25,945 nucleotides of DNA from JAGTVG01 sp964389805 (GCA_964389805.1 CAYMFU010000325.1:1-25945); one strand, 5' to 3'. Positions 1 through 7,104 are shown, numbered from the stretch's first letter. Program-made: numbers and translations. The notes: generated from the sequence alone by a model not told the origin.

Positions 1-250
1 GCACCGGTGCACCGGATAGCAATTGATATTCAATAGACTCTTTGGGTTTAACTACCAGGATTTTTTCTGTAACAGAATCTTTACCTGTTACGACTTTTCT
101 GACCAGACCCTGGTGGTGTTTTTCCGGATCACCCACTTCTATGATCTCCACGGTCGTGTTTTTGTCGTTTTTCTGTTCGAAATCCGTGAGAATACTCCAG
201 ATCTTATCTGGTTCTGCAGGGATATCTTTATCAATATGAAATTGTCCCAT
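1..250 (-). CDS. SRPBCC (START-like) family protein, C-terminus cut by window edge
   Basis: This open frame begins at the ATG whose complement is at 248-250 and runs off the left edge without a stop, so only the first 83 residues are visible. They begin MGQFHIDKDIPAEPDKIWSI and continue with a WSILTDFE segment. This matches the first strand and helix of SRPBCC/polyketide-cyclase-like proteins, in which a short beta strand is followed by an amphipathic helix containing a W..L.DFE pattern. The family folds into a helix-grip around a hydrophobic pocket; its ligands vary and none can be assigned here. No signal peptide or membrane segment is seen, so the protein is probably cytoplasmic. It lies downstream of the AbrB-like gene on the same strand, with a 150-bp gap. 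The family call is moderate because most of the domain is missing. Confidence 0.6.
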   Translation of the reverse strand, partial: MGQFHIDKDIPAEPDKIWSILTDFEQKNDKNTTVEIIEVGDPEKHHQGLVRKVVTGKDSVTEKILVVKPKESIEYQLLSGAPV

Positions 251-344
251 GGGATAAAAAAATATTTTTTACAATTTAAAAAAAAGAAATAAAAAAACAT
301 AGATAAGCCAGGATCCCTGCTTGATTTTAATGGTAATTTTTCCT

Positions 345-362
345 GGCGTATTGTATTACGCC
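345..362. repeat. Perfect 6-bp inverted repeat in the gap between two minus-strand genes
   Basis: GGCGTA and TACGCC flank a 6-nt loop at 345-362. It lies between the end of the AbrB-like gene and the start of the SRPBCC gene. On the plus strand it is followed by only four Ts, and on the minus strand by GGAAAAATT, so it is a poor intrinsic terminator. It could be a weak terminator or processing hairpin. Confidence 0.3.
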
Positions 363-400
363 TTTTCCCGGGATAACGGATTCATCAACACTGACAAAAA

Positions 401-595
401 TTAATCCCTCTCCTTCGAACTTTTCCAATCCCTGATGATTAATCCATCACCATATCGTTTGACCACAAGCTTTTGCTTACTCCGCCATCCAAGACTTTCT
501 ATTTCATCGATCGGGAGTGTTATAATATAACTTCTTCCTCCGGCAGTTTTGTTCAGGCTTCGGATGTGCCTCTCACTTATTTTTCGATTTGCCAT
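401..595 (-). CDS. Small AbrB/MazE/SpoVT-like DNA-binding protein
   Basis: This encodes a 64-residue protein starting MANRKISERHIRSLNK and ending in KSSKERD. The pattern of a glycine-rich turn (TAGGRSYIITLP), a helix (IDEIESLGW), then a strand pair (KLVVKRYGDGLIIRDW) matches the swapped-hairpin AbrB/SpoVT fold. That fold dimerises to bind DNA and is used by transition-state regulators and by antitoxins of the MazE type. The frame stays open upstream to 760, but the extra 55 residues are Tyr/Ile/Asn-rich and come from AT-only DNA, so I start at the ATG at 593-595. No toxin gene lies next to it; rmuC is upstream on the same strand with a 198-bp gap. It may be a free-standing regulator, possibly acting on its own AT-rich leader. 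The target is unknown. Confidence 0.65.
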   Translation of the reverse strand: MANRKISERHIRSLNKTAGGRSYIITLPIDEIESLGWRSKQKLVVKRYGDGLIIRDWKSSKERD

Positions 596-604
596 ATCTT
601 TGAA

Positions 605-660
605 TTTGATAATTATATAATAATATATATAATTAATTCTATAATTATAATTTACTGAAA
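605..660. promoter_or_regulatory. AT-only island upstream of the AbrB-like gene
   Basis: Positions 611-638 and 640-654 contain only A and T, broken by a single C at 639. On the minus strand the motif AATTATA or ATTATA recurs several times. The island ends about 15 bp before the AbrB-like start codon, where its promoter and operator would be expected. No clear TAnnTTTG box could be placed. Confidence 0.35.
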
Positions 661-793
661 AATTTATATAAATCAAACTGGGGAGACCGGAATTCAATTT
701 TATTCTATCATCATCGACATAAATACGGATATCACGATGCTGTGGATATTGATGCAACAATTTAGAAGAAACTATCCGTTAACCAGCATCATT

Positions 794-2134
794 TTACTCC
801 GACCTGTCGAGTAAGCGCTGATCGATCGCTTTCGAAGCCTTTGCACCTAACTCCTTAAGCTTTTCAGTTTTCCTTATCAGGTTATCCTTCCCTTCGGTAA
901 GTTTATTCATTGCGAGTTCATAGTTTTTCCGGGTTGTCTTGATACCATCACCCACCTTGATCAGGTCATCGGTAAAGGATTTGAATTTATCATACAATGA
1001 TCCGCTCTGTCTGGCTATCTCAATTGCATTTCGATTCTGGTATTCCTGCCGCCAGATACTTGCAATGGTCCTGAGGGTGGCAATCAGGGTAGATGGACTT
1101 ACAATGACTATATTCTTCTCATAGGCTTCCATAAACAACTGGTCATCATATTGAATGGCCAACCCGAACGCTGGTTCTACTGGCATGAATAATAGCACAA
1201 AATCCAGTCCGGAGACATTATATAGCTGTTGGTAGTTCTTTGAACTCAGGTCCTTCACATGTTTCCTTACGGATGCAATATGTTCTTTAAGATATTTTTG
1301 TTTTTCAGTTTCATCTTCTGCCGACATATATCTTTCATACGCTACCAATGAAAGTTTGGCATCTATAATAACATTTTTGTCCTCAGGCAAATTAATGATA
1401 ACATCAGGTTGAAGTCTTCCATCCGTTGAGGTAAAAGATTCCTGAACCTGATATTCCCTTCCTTTTACCAGTCCGGATTTTTCAAGGATACTTTCAAGGA
1501 TGAACTCTCCCCAGTTTCCCTGGGTTTTAGATTCACCCTTCAGGGCTTTTGTAAGGTTTTCGGCATCCCTGGTAATTTTCAGGTTGAGATCACTCAAAGT
1601 TTTCAGCTCCTGCTTTAAAGCTGCATTTCTGTCTATGCTTTCCTTATTGGTCGCTTCCACCTTCTTTTCAAATTCCAGGATCCTCTCCTTCAGTGGATTC
1701 AGGATCTCTCCCAGGTTTACCTTATTCTGATCAGTAAACTTCTTGCTTTTTTCTTCCAGGATCTCGTTAGCGAGGTTTTTGAATTCGATAGAGAACTTTT
1801 CCTGCAATTTCTGGATATCTTCTTTTTGCGTGTTAAGCTTTTCCAGTAAATTTTTATAATCACGTTCGCTGGCTGCCAGAGTATTGCTAAGTTCAAGTGT
1901 TTTTTTTCTTTCTTCTTCAAGGCCTTTCTTTATCTCCAGGTATTCATCAGATAAGGCTTTATATTTATCAACCTGGACCCGGTTTTCAACTTCCATATTT
2001 TTCAGAGATTGATCCAGGGTATTTTTTTCATCTATGGTAAGCACCCTTTTAGTTTGCATATATAACCTCGTAATAAGGAAAGCGGATAATGATCCAATGA
2101 TCAATCCAACGAGAAGATAAATCCAGTCATACAT
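794..2134 (-). CDS. rmuC: DNA recombination protein RmuC
   Basis: RmuC is a predicted nuclease-like protein that limits inversions and rearrangements at short inverted repeats; its biochemical activity is poorly known. The 446-residue product has one N-terminal membrane helix (about 5-24), a long charged coiled coil (about 30-195), and the conserved RmuC domain (about 200-390). That domain shows the family signature GESKTQGNWGEFILESILE near 200-218 and the strand DFVLLFMPVEPAF at 311-323. The segment QPDVI followed by IIDAK (D244, D258, K260) fits a PD-(D/E)xK nuclease core. Length and order match family members. It lies 32 bp after a small membrane protein gene on the same strand, so the two are probably co-transcribed. 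Confidence 0.95.
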   Translation of the reverse strand: MYDWIYLLVGLIIGSLSAFLITRLYMQTKRVLTIDEKNTLDQSLKNMEVENRVQVDKYKALSDEYLEIKKGLEEERKKTLELSNTLAASERDYKNLLEKLNTQKEDIQKLQEKFSIEFKNLANEILEEKSKKFTDQNKVNLGEILNPLKERILEFEKKVEATNKESIDRNAALKQELKTLSDLNLKITRDAENLTKALKGESKTQGNWGEFILESILEKSGLVKGREYQVQESFTSTDGRLQPDVIINLPEDKNVIIDAKLSLVAYERYMSAEDETEKQKYLKEHIASVRKHVKDLSSKNYQQLYNVSGLDFVLLFMPVEPAFGLAIQYDDQLFMEAYEKNIVIVSPSTLIATLRTIASIWRQEYQNRNAIEIARQSGSLYDKFKSFTDDLIKVGDGIKTTRKNYELAMNKLTEGKDNLIRKTEKLKELGAKASKAIDQRLLDRSE

Positions 2135-2166
2135 ATCGACAGATCCTTAATATGTAATTGTCATCT

Positions 2167-2337
2167 CTAACCCTTAGAGGTTACGAGCAATAGTCCATAG
2201 GCTATGATCATTAGCCAGACGATATTTTCGGTAATAACAGGAATGTTCAATTTTATGAAATCCAGTTGGATAAAAACGGCAACGAGTACGATAATAATGG
2301 ATACCGCTTTGAGGATTTTTCTGGTTTTAGTATTCAT
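2167..2337 (-). CDS. Small two-helix membrane protein upstream of rmuC
   Basis: This encodes a 56-residue protein starting MNTKTRKILKAVSIIIVLVA and ending LLLVTSKG. The ATG complement is at 2335-2337 and the stop at 2167-2169. It has a basic N-terminal tail, a hydrophobic helix at about 9-24, a short linker (QLDFIKLNIPVITEN), and a second helix at about 38-53. This predicts a hairpin in the inner membrane with both ends on the cytoplasmic, positively charged side. It ends 32 bp before rmuC, whose product also has an N-terminal membrane helix, so an operon is likely. I do not recognise the family. The clean coding pattern and operonic position support a real gene, but the short length keeps confidence moderate. 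Confidence 0.65.
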   Translation of the reverse strand: MNTKTRKILKAVSIIIVLVAVFIQLDFIKLNIPVITENIVWLMIIAYGLLLVTSKG

Positions 2338-2450
2338 GTTAATTAAATATTTTACGTTCTTCTAATCTAGCCTTATGCTGGCATTGAATGCTAATTTATG
2401 AATAATTTCATTTATGAAGCACTTTGAAAGCATATAAAAATATCTATGAT

Positions 2451-2458
2451 TAATTTTG
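2451..2458 (+). promoter_or_regulatory. Bacteroidota -7 box (TAATTTTG) before the Sua5/TsaC gene
   Basis: The sequence matches TAnnTTTG exactly. A TTTG at 2423-2426 lies 24 bp upstream, longer than the usual gap of about 20. Transcription from this box would begin near 2465. That leaves the TTG at 2456 outside the transcript and makes the GTG at 2483 the likely start codon. Confidence 0.45.
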
Positions 2459-2482
2459 CATCCTGAAAACAGGAACAATAAC

Positions 2483-3442
2483 GTGGCCGAATCTGGTATA
2501 GATATACATAAGGCGATAGGAATTCTTCAACAGGATGGTCTTGTAGCCATTCCCACGGAAACCGTATATGGCCTGGCTGGCAATGCATTCAGTGAAGAGG
2601 CTGTTGTTAAGATATTTGAAGTCAAGAACAGACCTGCCTTCGATCCATTGATCGTCCATATTGCATCTATTGAACAGGTAGAAGAAATGGTAGTTAATGT
2701 TCCGTCACAGGCTAAGGAATTGGCTGCAAGATTCTGGCCTGGCCCATTGACTCTTTTATTAAGGAAACAAGCCATTATCCAGGATATAGTAACTTCAGGA
2801 CTTAATACAGTTGCCATTCGAATACCTGACCATCCCATCACCCTCGAATTACTCCGTAATCTTGGATTTCCCCTGGCAGCCCCAAGTGCCAATCCATTCG
2901 GGTATGTTAGTCCAACAACAGTTAAGCATGTGAATGATCAGTTAGGGAATAAAATACCCTATATCCTGGATGGAGGCGATTGCCATGTCGGTATAGAATC
3001 GACGATTATTGGATTTCACAATGAAAGGGCTGAAATATACAGGTTGGGAGGTATTCCAGTGGAGGATATAGAATCCGTTGTAGGTAAAGTAAATGTCAGG
3101 CATCATTCCTCATCAAGACCCGCAGCTCCGGGATTATTGGAAAGTCACTATGCACCTGCAAAAAAAGTGAAATTAAAAGAGATCTCTGATCTGGATATCA
3201 CAACTGAACCAGAACAAATCGGATTGATAAGATTTATGAACCTTCACCCCGGGGTCCCTGAAAAGAACCAGATTGTCCTGTCTGGAAAGGGGGACCTGAT
3301 CGAAGCAGCAAAAAATCTGTTCTCAGCCTTGCGGAAAATGGATGAGATGGATGTTCAATTAGTGATTGCTGAATCCTTACCTGAAATTGGATTAGGCCGT
3401 GCCATTAATGACCGTTTGCGCCGTGCCGCGGCCATCTCATAA
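2483..3442 (+). CDS. tsaC: L-threonylcarbamoyladenylate synthase, Sua5 type
   Basis: This enzyme makes threonylcarbamoyl-AMP from threonine, bicarbonate and ATP, the first step of t6A modification of ANN-decoding tRNAs. Numbering from the GTG at 2483 (319 residues), the YrdC fold shows PTETVYGL at 24-31, the KNR motif at 48-50, SAN at 135-137, and a GIESTI segment near 170. A linker containing HYAP leads to a C-terminal Sua5 domain (about 225-319), so this is the long two-domain form rather than the short TsaC. The frame also has an upstream TTG at 2456, which would add nine residues. The GTG is preferred because it gives the usual N-terminus (AESGIDIHKAIGIL) and lies downstream of a TAATTTTG promoter box. 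The 22-bp repeat array follows its stop by about 45 bp. Confidence 0.93.
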   Translation: MAESGIDIHKAIGILQQDGLVAIPTETVYGLAGNAFSEEAVVKIFEVKNRPAFDPLIVHIASIEQVEEMVVNVPSQAKELAARFWPGPLTLLLRKQAIIQDIVTSGLNTVAIRIPDHPITLELLRNLGFPLAAPSANPFGYVSPTTVKHVNDQLGNKIPYILDGGDCHVGIESTIIGFHNERAEIYRLGGIPVEDIESVVGKVNVRHHSSSRPAAPGLLESHYAPAKKVKLKEISDLDITTEPEQIGLIRFMNLHPGVPEKNQIVLSGKGDLIEAAKNLFSALRKMDEMDVQLVIAESLPEIGLGRAINDRLRRAAAIS

Positions 3443-3725
3443 GTGACATTATACTTCTTACTATTTATGCTGGGAACTCAACCCGGGAGCCGGTTTGGTT
3501 GTACTTTGGAACCGGCTTGGTGGTGCTTTGGAGCCGGTTTGGTTTTACTTTGGAGCCGGTTTGGCTTACTTTGGAGCCTGTTTGGCTTGCTTTGGAGCCT
3601 GTTTGGCTTGCTTTTCATGAACAGCCACCCTGAGCCAAATTATGCAGCTTAGTTTATGATTGTTTAAATCTCTTTTATTACAGAATATATAATCCTTCAG
3701 CAAGCATTTCAAAATGTTTCTATTC
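3443..3725. other. Gene-free stretch between tsaC and the pgk promoter
   Basis: Between the tsaC stop and the pgk promoter lies the G/T-rich tandem array (3487-3615), then about 110 bp of ordinary AT-rich sequence. A 69-codon frame crosses the array, but it starts with GTG directly after the tsaC stop and encodes only a Trp/Leu/Phe/Gly repetition. The first three units are 22 bp, not a multiple of three. I do not call it a gene. No T-tailed terminator for tsaC was found here. Confidence 0.6.
3487..3615. repeat. Tandem array of six 21-22-bp G/T-rich units
   Basis: The units are 3487-3508, 3509-3530, 3531-3552 (22 bp each) and 3553-3573, 3574-3594, 3595-3615 (21 bp each). The consensus is GAGCCGGTTTGG, a variable TTNNAC or CTTGC segment, then TTTG. 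Each unit holds two TTTGG motifs about 10-11 bp apart, so about twelve TTTGG motifs recur at close to one helical turn. The units drift from left to right: CCGG cores in units 1-4 become CCTG in 5-6, and the last two full units are identical, which suggests recent duplication. Unit 2 (GAACCGGCTT) carries two changes that make it complementary to units 1 and 3. The array is not CRISPR-like, because there are no distinct spacers. Confidence 0.9.
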
Positions 3726-3757
3726 TTTGTTTAAAGACGCCTTATTGGCTACCTTTG
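3726..3757 (+). promoter_or_regulatory. pgk promoter, Bacteroidota consensus
   Basis: TTTG at 3726-3729, a 20-bp gap, then TACCTTTG at 3750-3757 match the Bacteroidota primary sigma consensus (TTTG and TAnnTTTG). Transcription would start near 3764, leaving an untranslated leader of about 45 nt before the pgk ATG. This is the best promoter in the window. Confidence 0.8.
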
Positions 3758-3809
3758 CGACCTGTAATATTGTCTAATCTATTTTTAATTTTATACCAAT
3801 ACAATTCCT

Positions 3810-4997
3810 ATGAAAACAGTTGATACGTATGATTTTTCCGGAAAACGCGCATTGATTCGTGTTGATTTTAATGTTCCACTAAACGAAAAATTTGAGATAA
3901 CAGATGAAACCAGGATTAAGGCAGCAGTACCCACGATTACCAAGATACTGCAAGATGGTGGATCTGTCGTTTTAATGTCCCATCTTGGAAGACCAAAGGA
4001 AGGTCCTGAAGAAAAATTCTCTTTAAAGCACCTGGTCAAAAACCTGTCGGAGAAGTTCGATACTGAAGTGAAATTTGCTGACGATTGTATTGGAGATGAG
4101 GCTTTCGCACTTTCTTCTGATCTGAAACCTGGTGAAATCTTATTACTGGAGAACTTAAGATTCCATAAGGAAGAGACCAAAGGAGACAGGGACTTTTCTG
4201 AAAAATTATCGAAACATGGAGATGTATATGTGAATGACGCTTTCGGAACAGCTCACAGAGCACACGCCTCAACTTCGATCGTAACCGAATTTTTTGACGA
4301 TAAGATCTGTGGATATCTGATCCAGGCCGAACTCGTGAATGCTGATAAGGTTTTGAAGGATCCGGAAAGGCCTTTTACAGCAATTATGGGAGGGGCAAAA
4401 GTTTCTGATAAAATACTACTTATCGAGCAAATGCTGGAGAAGGTTGACAACCTTATTATAGGCGGTGGTATGTCTTACACATTTGCAGTCGCAAAAGGCG
4501 GAACGGTTGGCAATTCACTCCTGGAAGCTGAGAAAGTTGATCTTTGTAAAGATCTGTTGAAAAAAGCAGAAGCCAAAGGTGTACAGTTAATTCTCCCAGT
4601 GGATACGGTAATAGCCGATGATTTCAATAACGATGCCAACAGGAAAACAGTAGATGCTGGAAGTATTCCTGACGGATGGATGGGACTGGATATAGGACCG
4701 GGCACAATAAGTCTATTTTCGGAGGTAATTGAAAACTCAAAAGCCATACTCTGGAATGGCCCCATGGGAGTATTCGAATTTCCTAATTTTGCCAATGGCA
4801 CCATACAGGTTGCTGAAGCAGTAGTTAAAGCTACTGAAAATGGCGGATTTTCGCTGATTGGTGGTGGTGATTCAGCCTCTGCTATCAATAACCTTGGTTA
4901 TGGCGATAAAGTTTCTCACGTAGCTACTGGTGGCGGCGCATTGCTCGAATATATGGAAGGTAAAACGTTGCCGGGAGTAGCTGCGCTGGAGGAGTAA
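3810..4997 (+). CDS. pgk: Phosphoglycerate kinase
   Basis: It catalyses the reversible transfer of phosphate from 1,3-bisphosphoglycerate to ADP in cytoplasmic glycolysis and gluconeogenesis. The 395-residue product has the normal bacterial length. The N-terminal substrate domain shows RVDFNVPL at 17-24, MSHLGRPK near 56-63, LLLENLRFH near 112-120, and the NDAFGTAHRAHAST block. The nucleotide domain shows a WNGPMGVFE segment, GGGDSASAI (the usual GGGDT with Ser in place of Thr), and VATGGGALLEYMEGKTLPGV near the end. Start and stop fit the family. It has its own consensus promoter at 3726-3757, so it is probably transcribed independently of tsaC. It converges with the histidine kinase gene downstream across 94 bp, and no clear terminator is seen there. 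Confidence 0.98.
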   Translation: MKTVDTYDFSGKRALIRVDFNVPLNEKFEITDETRIKAAVPTITKILQDGGSVVLMSHLGRPKEGPEEKFSLKHLVKNLSEKFDTEVKFADDCIGDEAFALSSDLKPGEILLLENLRFHKEETKGDRDFSEKLSKHGDVYVNDAFGTAHRAHASTSIVTEFFDDKICGYLIQAELVNADKVLKDPERPFTAIMGGAKVSDKILLIEQMLEKVDNLIIGGGMSYTFAVAKGGTVGNSLLEAEKVDLCKDLLKKAEAKGVQLILPVDTVIADDFNNDANRKTVDAGSIPDGWMGLDIGPGTISLFSEVIENSKAILWNGPMGVFEFPNFANGTIQVAEAVVKATENGGFSLIGGGDSASAINNLGYGDKVSHVATGGGALLEYMEGKTLPGVAALEE

Positions 4998-5091
4998 TCG
5001 AAACAGAGATTCCTTGTGAAACGGCTTAAAGATATTGCCCATTGATCCTGCCACTGGCTTGAATTTGATGGGTGATTTCTTTATGCCTTTT

Positions 5092-6360
5092 TTAAAAAGT
5101 GATGGTAACCATATGCCATTCCTTCTCTATGTTATATGATATTTGGTAATGGCTTACTTCGCAGATCTTCTGGACTATGGATAGGCCCAGGCCTGTATTT
5201 TTCTCAGAATGTTTGCCTTTTTTAAATCTTTCAAACAATTGTTCGCCGGGGATATCAGGATCATCTCCTGTATTTTTTATGCTTAAAGTATTTTTAGTAA
5301 GGTGAACGAAAATCTTTCCGCCTTCATTATTATGTCTTATTGCATTTTGAAGAAGGTTATTCAATAATATCTTTATTAGCGTTTTATCATTTTCAAGACC
5401 CACTTCATCCTGAATATCGGTTTCCAGTTCCAGACTTTTCAGTTTAATCAGATCATTGAAATCAGCAAGTGCTTTGTTTAGTTCCAATGAAACATCAATA
5501 GGTTCTTTGTTGGAAAATTCTTCATTTTCAATCTTGGAGAGCAAGGTAAGGGACTTGTTTAATTTTGACATATGTATTATTGACTCATACGAGGATTCAA
5601 TTAGATCCATATGCTCCCTTGTCAGGTTCTCTTCCTGGAGCAACAATTCAAGTTTACCTTTTGTGATAGCAAGCGGGGTCTGCAATTCGTGCGATGCGTT
5701 TTCCGTGAATTCTTTCAGATTCTTATAATCCGAGCTTACTTTTTCAGTCATCTGGTTAATAAAGCCATTCAATATGTCAAACTCTTTTATCCCTGATTTG
5801 CCTAGAACTGTAGGCTGTAAGGATTTAATATTAAAGTTCTTGATCTTATCAAGTGTCAGGTTAAACGGCTTGAACATCCACCTGGATATAAAGAAACTGC
5901 TGATCACCATCACGAATCCAAGAATTATAAACAGCCGGGTTTGTGATTCGAATACGCTCTGGAAAATATCATCCCGTTCAACGATCACATCATGGATTTC
6001 GATCCTGTAATTCCCCCCCTGGGTGCCAATAAACGCGGTCATTTTCCGGTTGTTCTCCATCCTTCTTAAACCCTGGTGCCAGACAAGCGTATCGGTAAAT
6101 TGAAACCTGCCACGCCTGCCTCCGGGAGATTCCGGCAGGTCATTTATCTCGATTATCTGGATTTTAGTGTCGCTGATAGATGAAAATCCCGGATCTTCTT
6201 TCATGTAAGTACTTATATCACGGTAACGTTCAATCAGATACCTGTCTGTTTCCAGCTGGATGGCATCAATGAAAATATTGTATGTAATGATCCCGCCAAC
6301 CCCAAAAACCATCAGGGTAATAAACAAATAGACGAGGGTTGTCCTAAGTAAAAATTTCAT
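5092..6360 (-). CDS. Two-component sensor histidine kinase
   Basis: This is a membrane histidine kinase of 422 residues that would phosphorylate the adjacent response regulator. Membrane helix 1 spans about 7-29. An extracytoplasmic sensor region of about 110 residues follows (30-141), then helix 2 at 143-163 and a short linker with a KPFNLTLDKIKNF pattern like a degenerate HAMP. The HisKA domain contains ENASHELQTPL with phospho-acceptor His224. The HATPase domain has the N box (LLNNLLQNAIRHN, 332-344), G1 (NTGDDPD, 363-369) and G2 (GLGLS, 390-394). Its ATG overlaps the regulator's stop codon by 4 bp, so the two are translationally coupled. The sensor region has no domain I recognise, and the stimulus is unknown. 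Confidence 0.95.
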   Translation of the reverse strand: MKFLLRTTLVYLFITLMVFGVGGIITYNIFIDAIQLETDRYLIERYRDISTYMKEDPGFSSISDTKIQIIEINDLPESPGGRRGRFQFTDTLVWHQGLRRMENNRKMTAFIGTQGGNYRIEIHDVIVERDDIFQSVFESQTRLFIILGFVMVISSFFISRWMFKPFNLTLDKIKNFNIKSLQPTVLGKSGIKEFDILNGFINQMTEKVSSDYKNLKEFTENASHELQTPLAITKGKLELLLQEENLTREHMDLIESSYESIIHMSKLNKSLTLLSKIENEEFSNKEPIDVSLELNKALADFNDLIKLKSLELETDIQDEVGLENDKTLIKILLNNLLQNAIRHNNEGGKIFVHLTKNTLSIKNTGDDPDIPGEQLFERFKKGKHSEKNTGLGLSIVQKICEVSHYQISYNIEKEWHMVTITF

Positions 6361-7040
6361 GCCTTTTTTGTATTGAACTTGTACCCCAATCCATACACTG
6401 TATCCAGGTAATCCGTTGATCCAGCCTGGATCATCTTCTTCCTCAAATTTTTAATATGCTGGTAAACAAAATCAAATGAGTCGAACATATCGGCCTGGTC
6501 ACCCCATAAATGCTCCGCAATGGATTGTTTCGTAATTACCCGGTTCTGATTCGATAGAAAATAGATTAGCAATTCGTATTCTTTCTGGGTAAAGTTTATA
6601 GGGTCTTCGTTTATGTATACATCCGTTGAGTCTATGTTAATTTTTATCTCTTTGAAAGAGATTTCCTTATTGCTGTTAAAATTTTTCCGCCGGTAAATGG
6701 CTTTGATCCTTGCATTTAACTCAGATAGGTCAAAGGGTTTGGTGATGTAATCATCAGCCCCCAGATCCAGTCCTCCAATTTTATCCTCCAGGGAATTCCT
6801 GGCTGAAATGATCATAACGCCTGCATCAGATTGATGTTCTCTGAGTTCTTTCAATACATTCAGGCCATTTCCATCCGGAAGCATGATATCCAGAACAATC
6901 ACATCATAATCATAAATCACAACCTTATCCGTTGCATCCCGGAAAGTTGCAGCATGTTCACAAATATTCCCCTCTGTTTTCAGATAAGTTATAATATTCT
7001 TTGCAAGTTCCTGGTTATCTTCAACAAGTAACAGTTTCAT
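6357..7040 (-). CDS. OmpR-family response regulator
   Basis: This DNA-binding regulator of 227 residues is the partner of the kinase gene that overlaps its 3' end. The receiver domain (1-115) has the acidic pair E7/D8, phospho-acceptor Asp51 in VIVLDIMLP, Ser79 in MIISARNS, and Lys101 in YITKPFD. The C-terminal winged helix (about 128-225) ends with LRKKMIQAG and YLDTVYGLGYKF, typical of OmpR/PhoB effectors. Upstream there is a TCTGAG-N5-TCTGAG direct repeat at 7088-7104, the geometry OmpR-family dimers bind, so autoregulation is plausible. The regulated genes are unknown; the divergent small gene at 7236 shares the same upstream region. Confidence 0.95.
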   Translation of the reverse strand: MKLLLVEDNQELAKNIITYLKTEGNICEHAATFRDATDKVVIYDYDVIVLDIMLPDGNGLNVLKELREHQSDAGVMIISARNSLEDKIGGLDLGADDYITKPFDLSELNARIKAIYRRKNFNSNKEISFKEIKINIDSTDVYINEDPINFTQKEYELLIYFLSNQNRVITKQSIAEHLWGDQADMFDSFDFVYQHIKNLRKKMIQAGSTDYLDTVYGLGYKFNTKKA

Positions 7041-7064
7041 GTTTAAAGGTTCGGTCTCTCATTA

Positions 7065-7104
7065 TAAATATAAATTTAGTGAAGGAATCTGAGGAAATTC
7101 TGAG
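7065..7104 (-). promoter_or_regulatory. Candidate autoregulatory promoter: TCTGAG direct repeat plus near-consensus -7 box
   Basis: Plus-strand TCTGAG occurs at 7088-7093 and again at 7099-7104, an 11-bp period. Downstream in the direction of the response regulator, the minus strand reads TATATTTA at 7072-7065, one base off TAnnTTTG. The repeats would be centred near -38 relative to a start near 7058, where a class II activator of the OmpR type would bind. The -7 box and the role are inferred. Confidence 0.45.

Noticed and set aside
23..292. 89-codon plus-strand frame at the left edge
   Set aside because: It lies antisense to the SRPBCC-like frame, which has clear family sequence; the plus-strand translation is Phe/Ile-rich and ends in a lysine run from poly-A.
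327..428. Minus-strand 33-codon frame starting at TTG, overlapping the end of the AbrB-like gene
   Set aside because: The translation looks plausible (VSVDESVIPGKGVIQYARKN) but it is short, needs a TTG start inside another gene, and contains a perfect hairpin (345-362). It would merit a conservation check, but I cannot support it as a gene.
596..760. N-terminal extension of the AbrB-like frame
   Set aside because: The extra 55 residues are translated from AT-only DNA and are unlike the family; the internal ATG at 595 gives a complete domain.
3487..3615. CRISPR array
   Set aside because: The units are contiguous with no unique spacers, and no cas genes are present.
3443..3652. 69-codon frame across the tandem array
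   Set aside because: It consists mostly of repeat-derived LLWSLFG units, starts with GTG right after the tsaC stop, and the first repeat units are not multiples of three.
3443..3652. Intrinsic terminator for tsaC inside the repeat array
   Set aside because: The unit 1-unit 2 stem has a 14-nt loop and is not followed by a T-run.
4998..5091. Terminator between the converging pgk and histidine kinase genes
   Set aside because: Only CCCAT/ATGGG with a long loop is present, with no proper T-tract on either strand.
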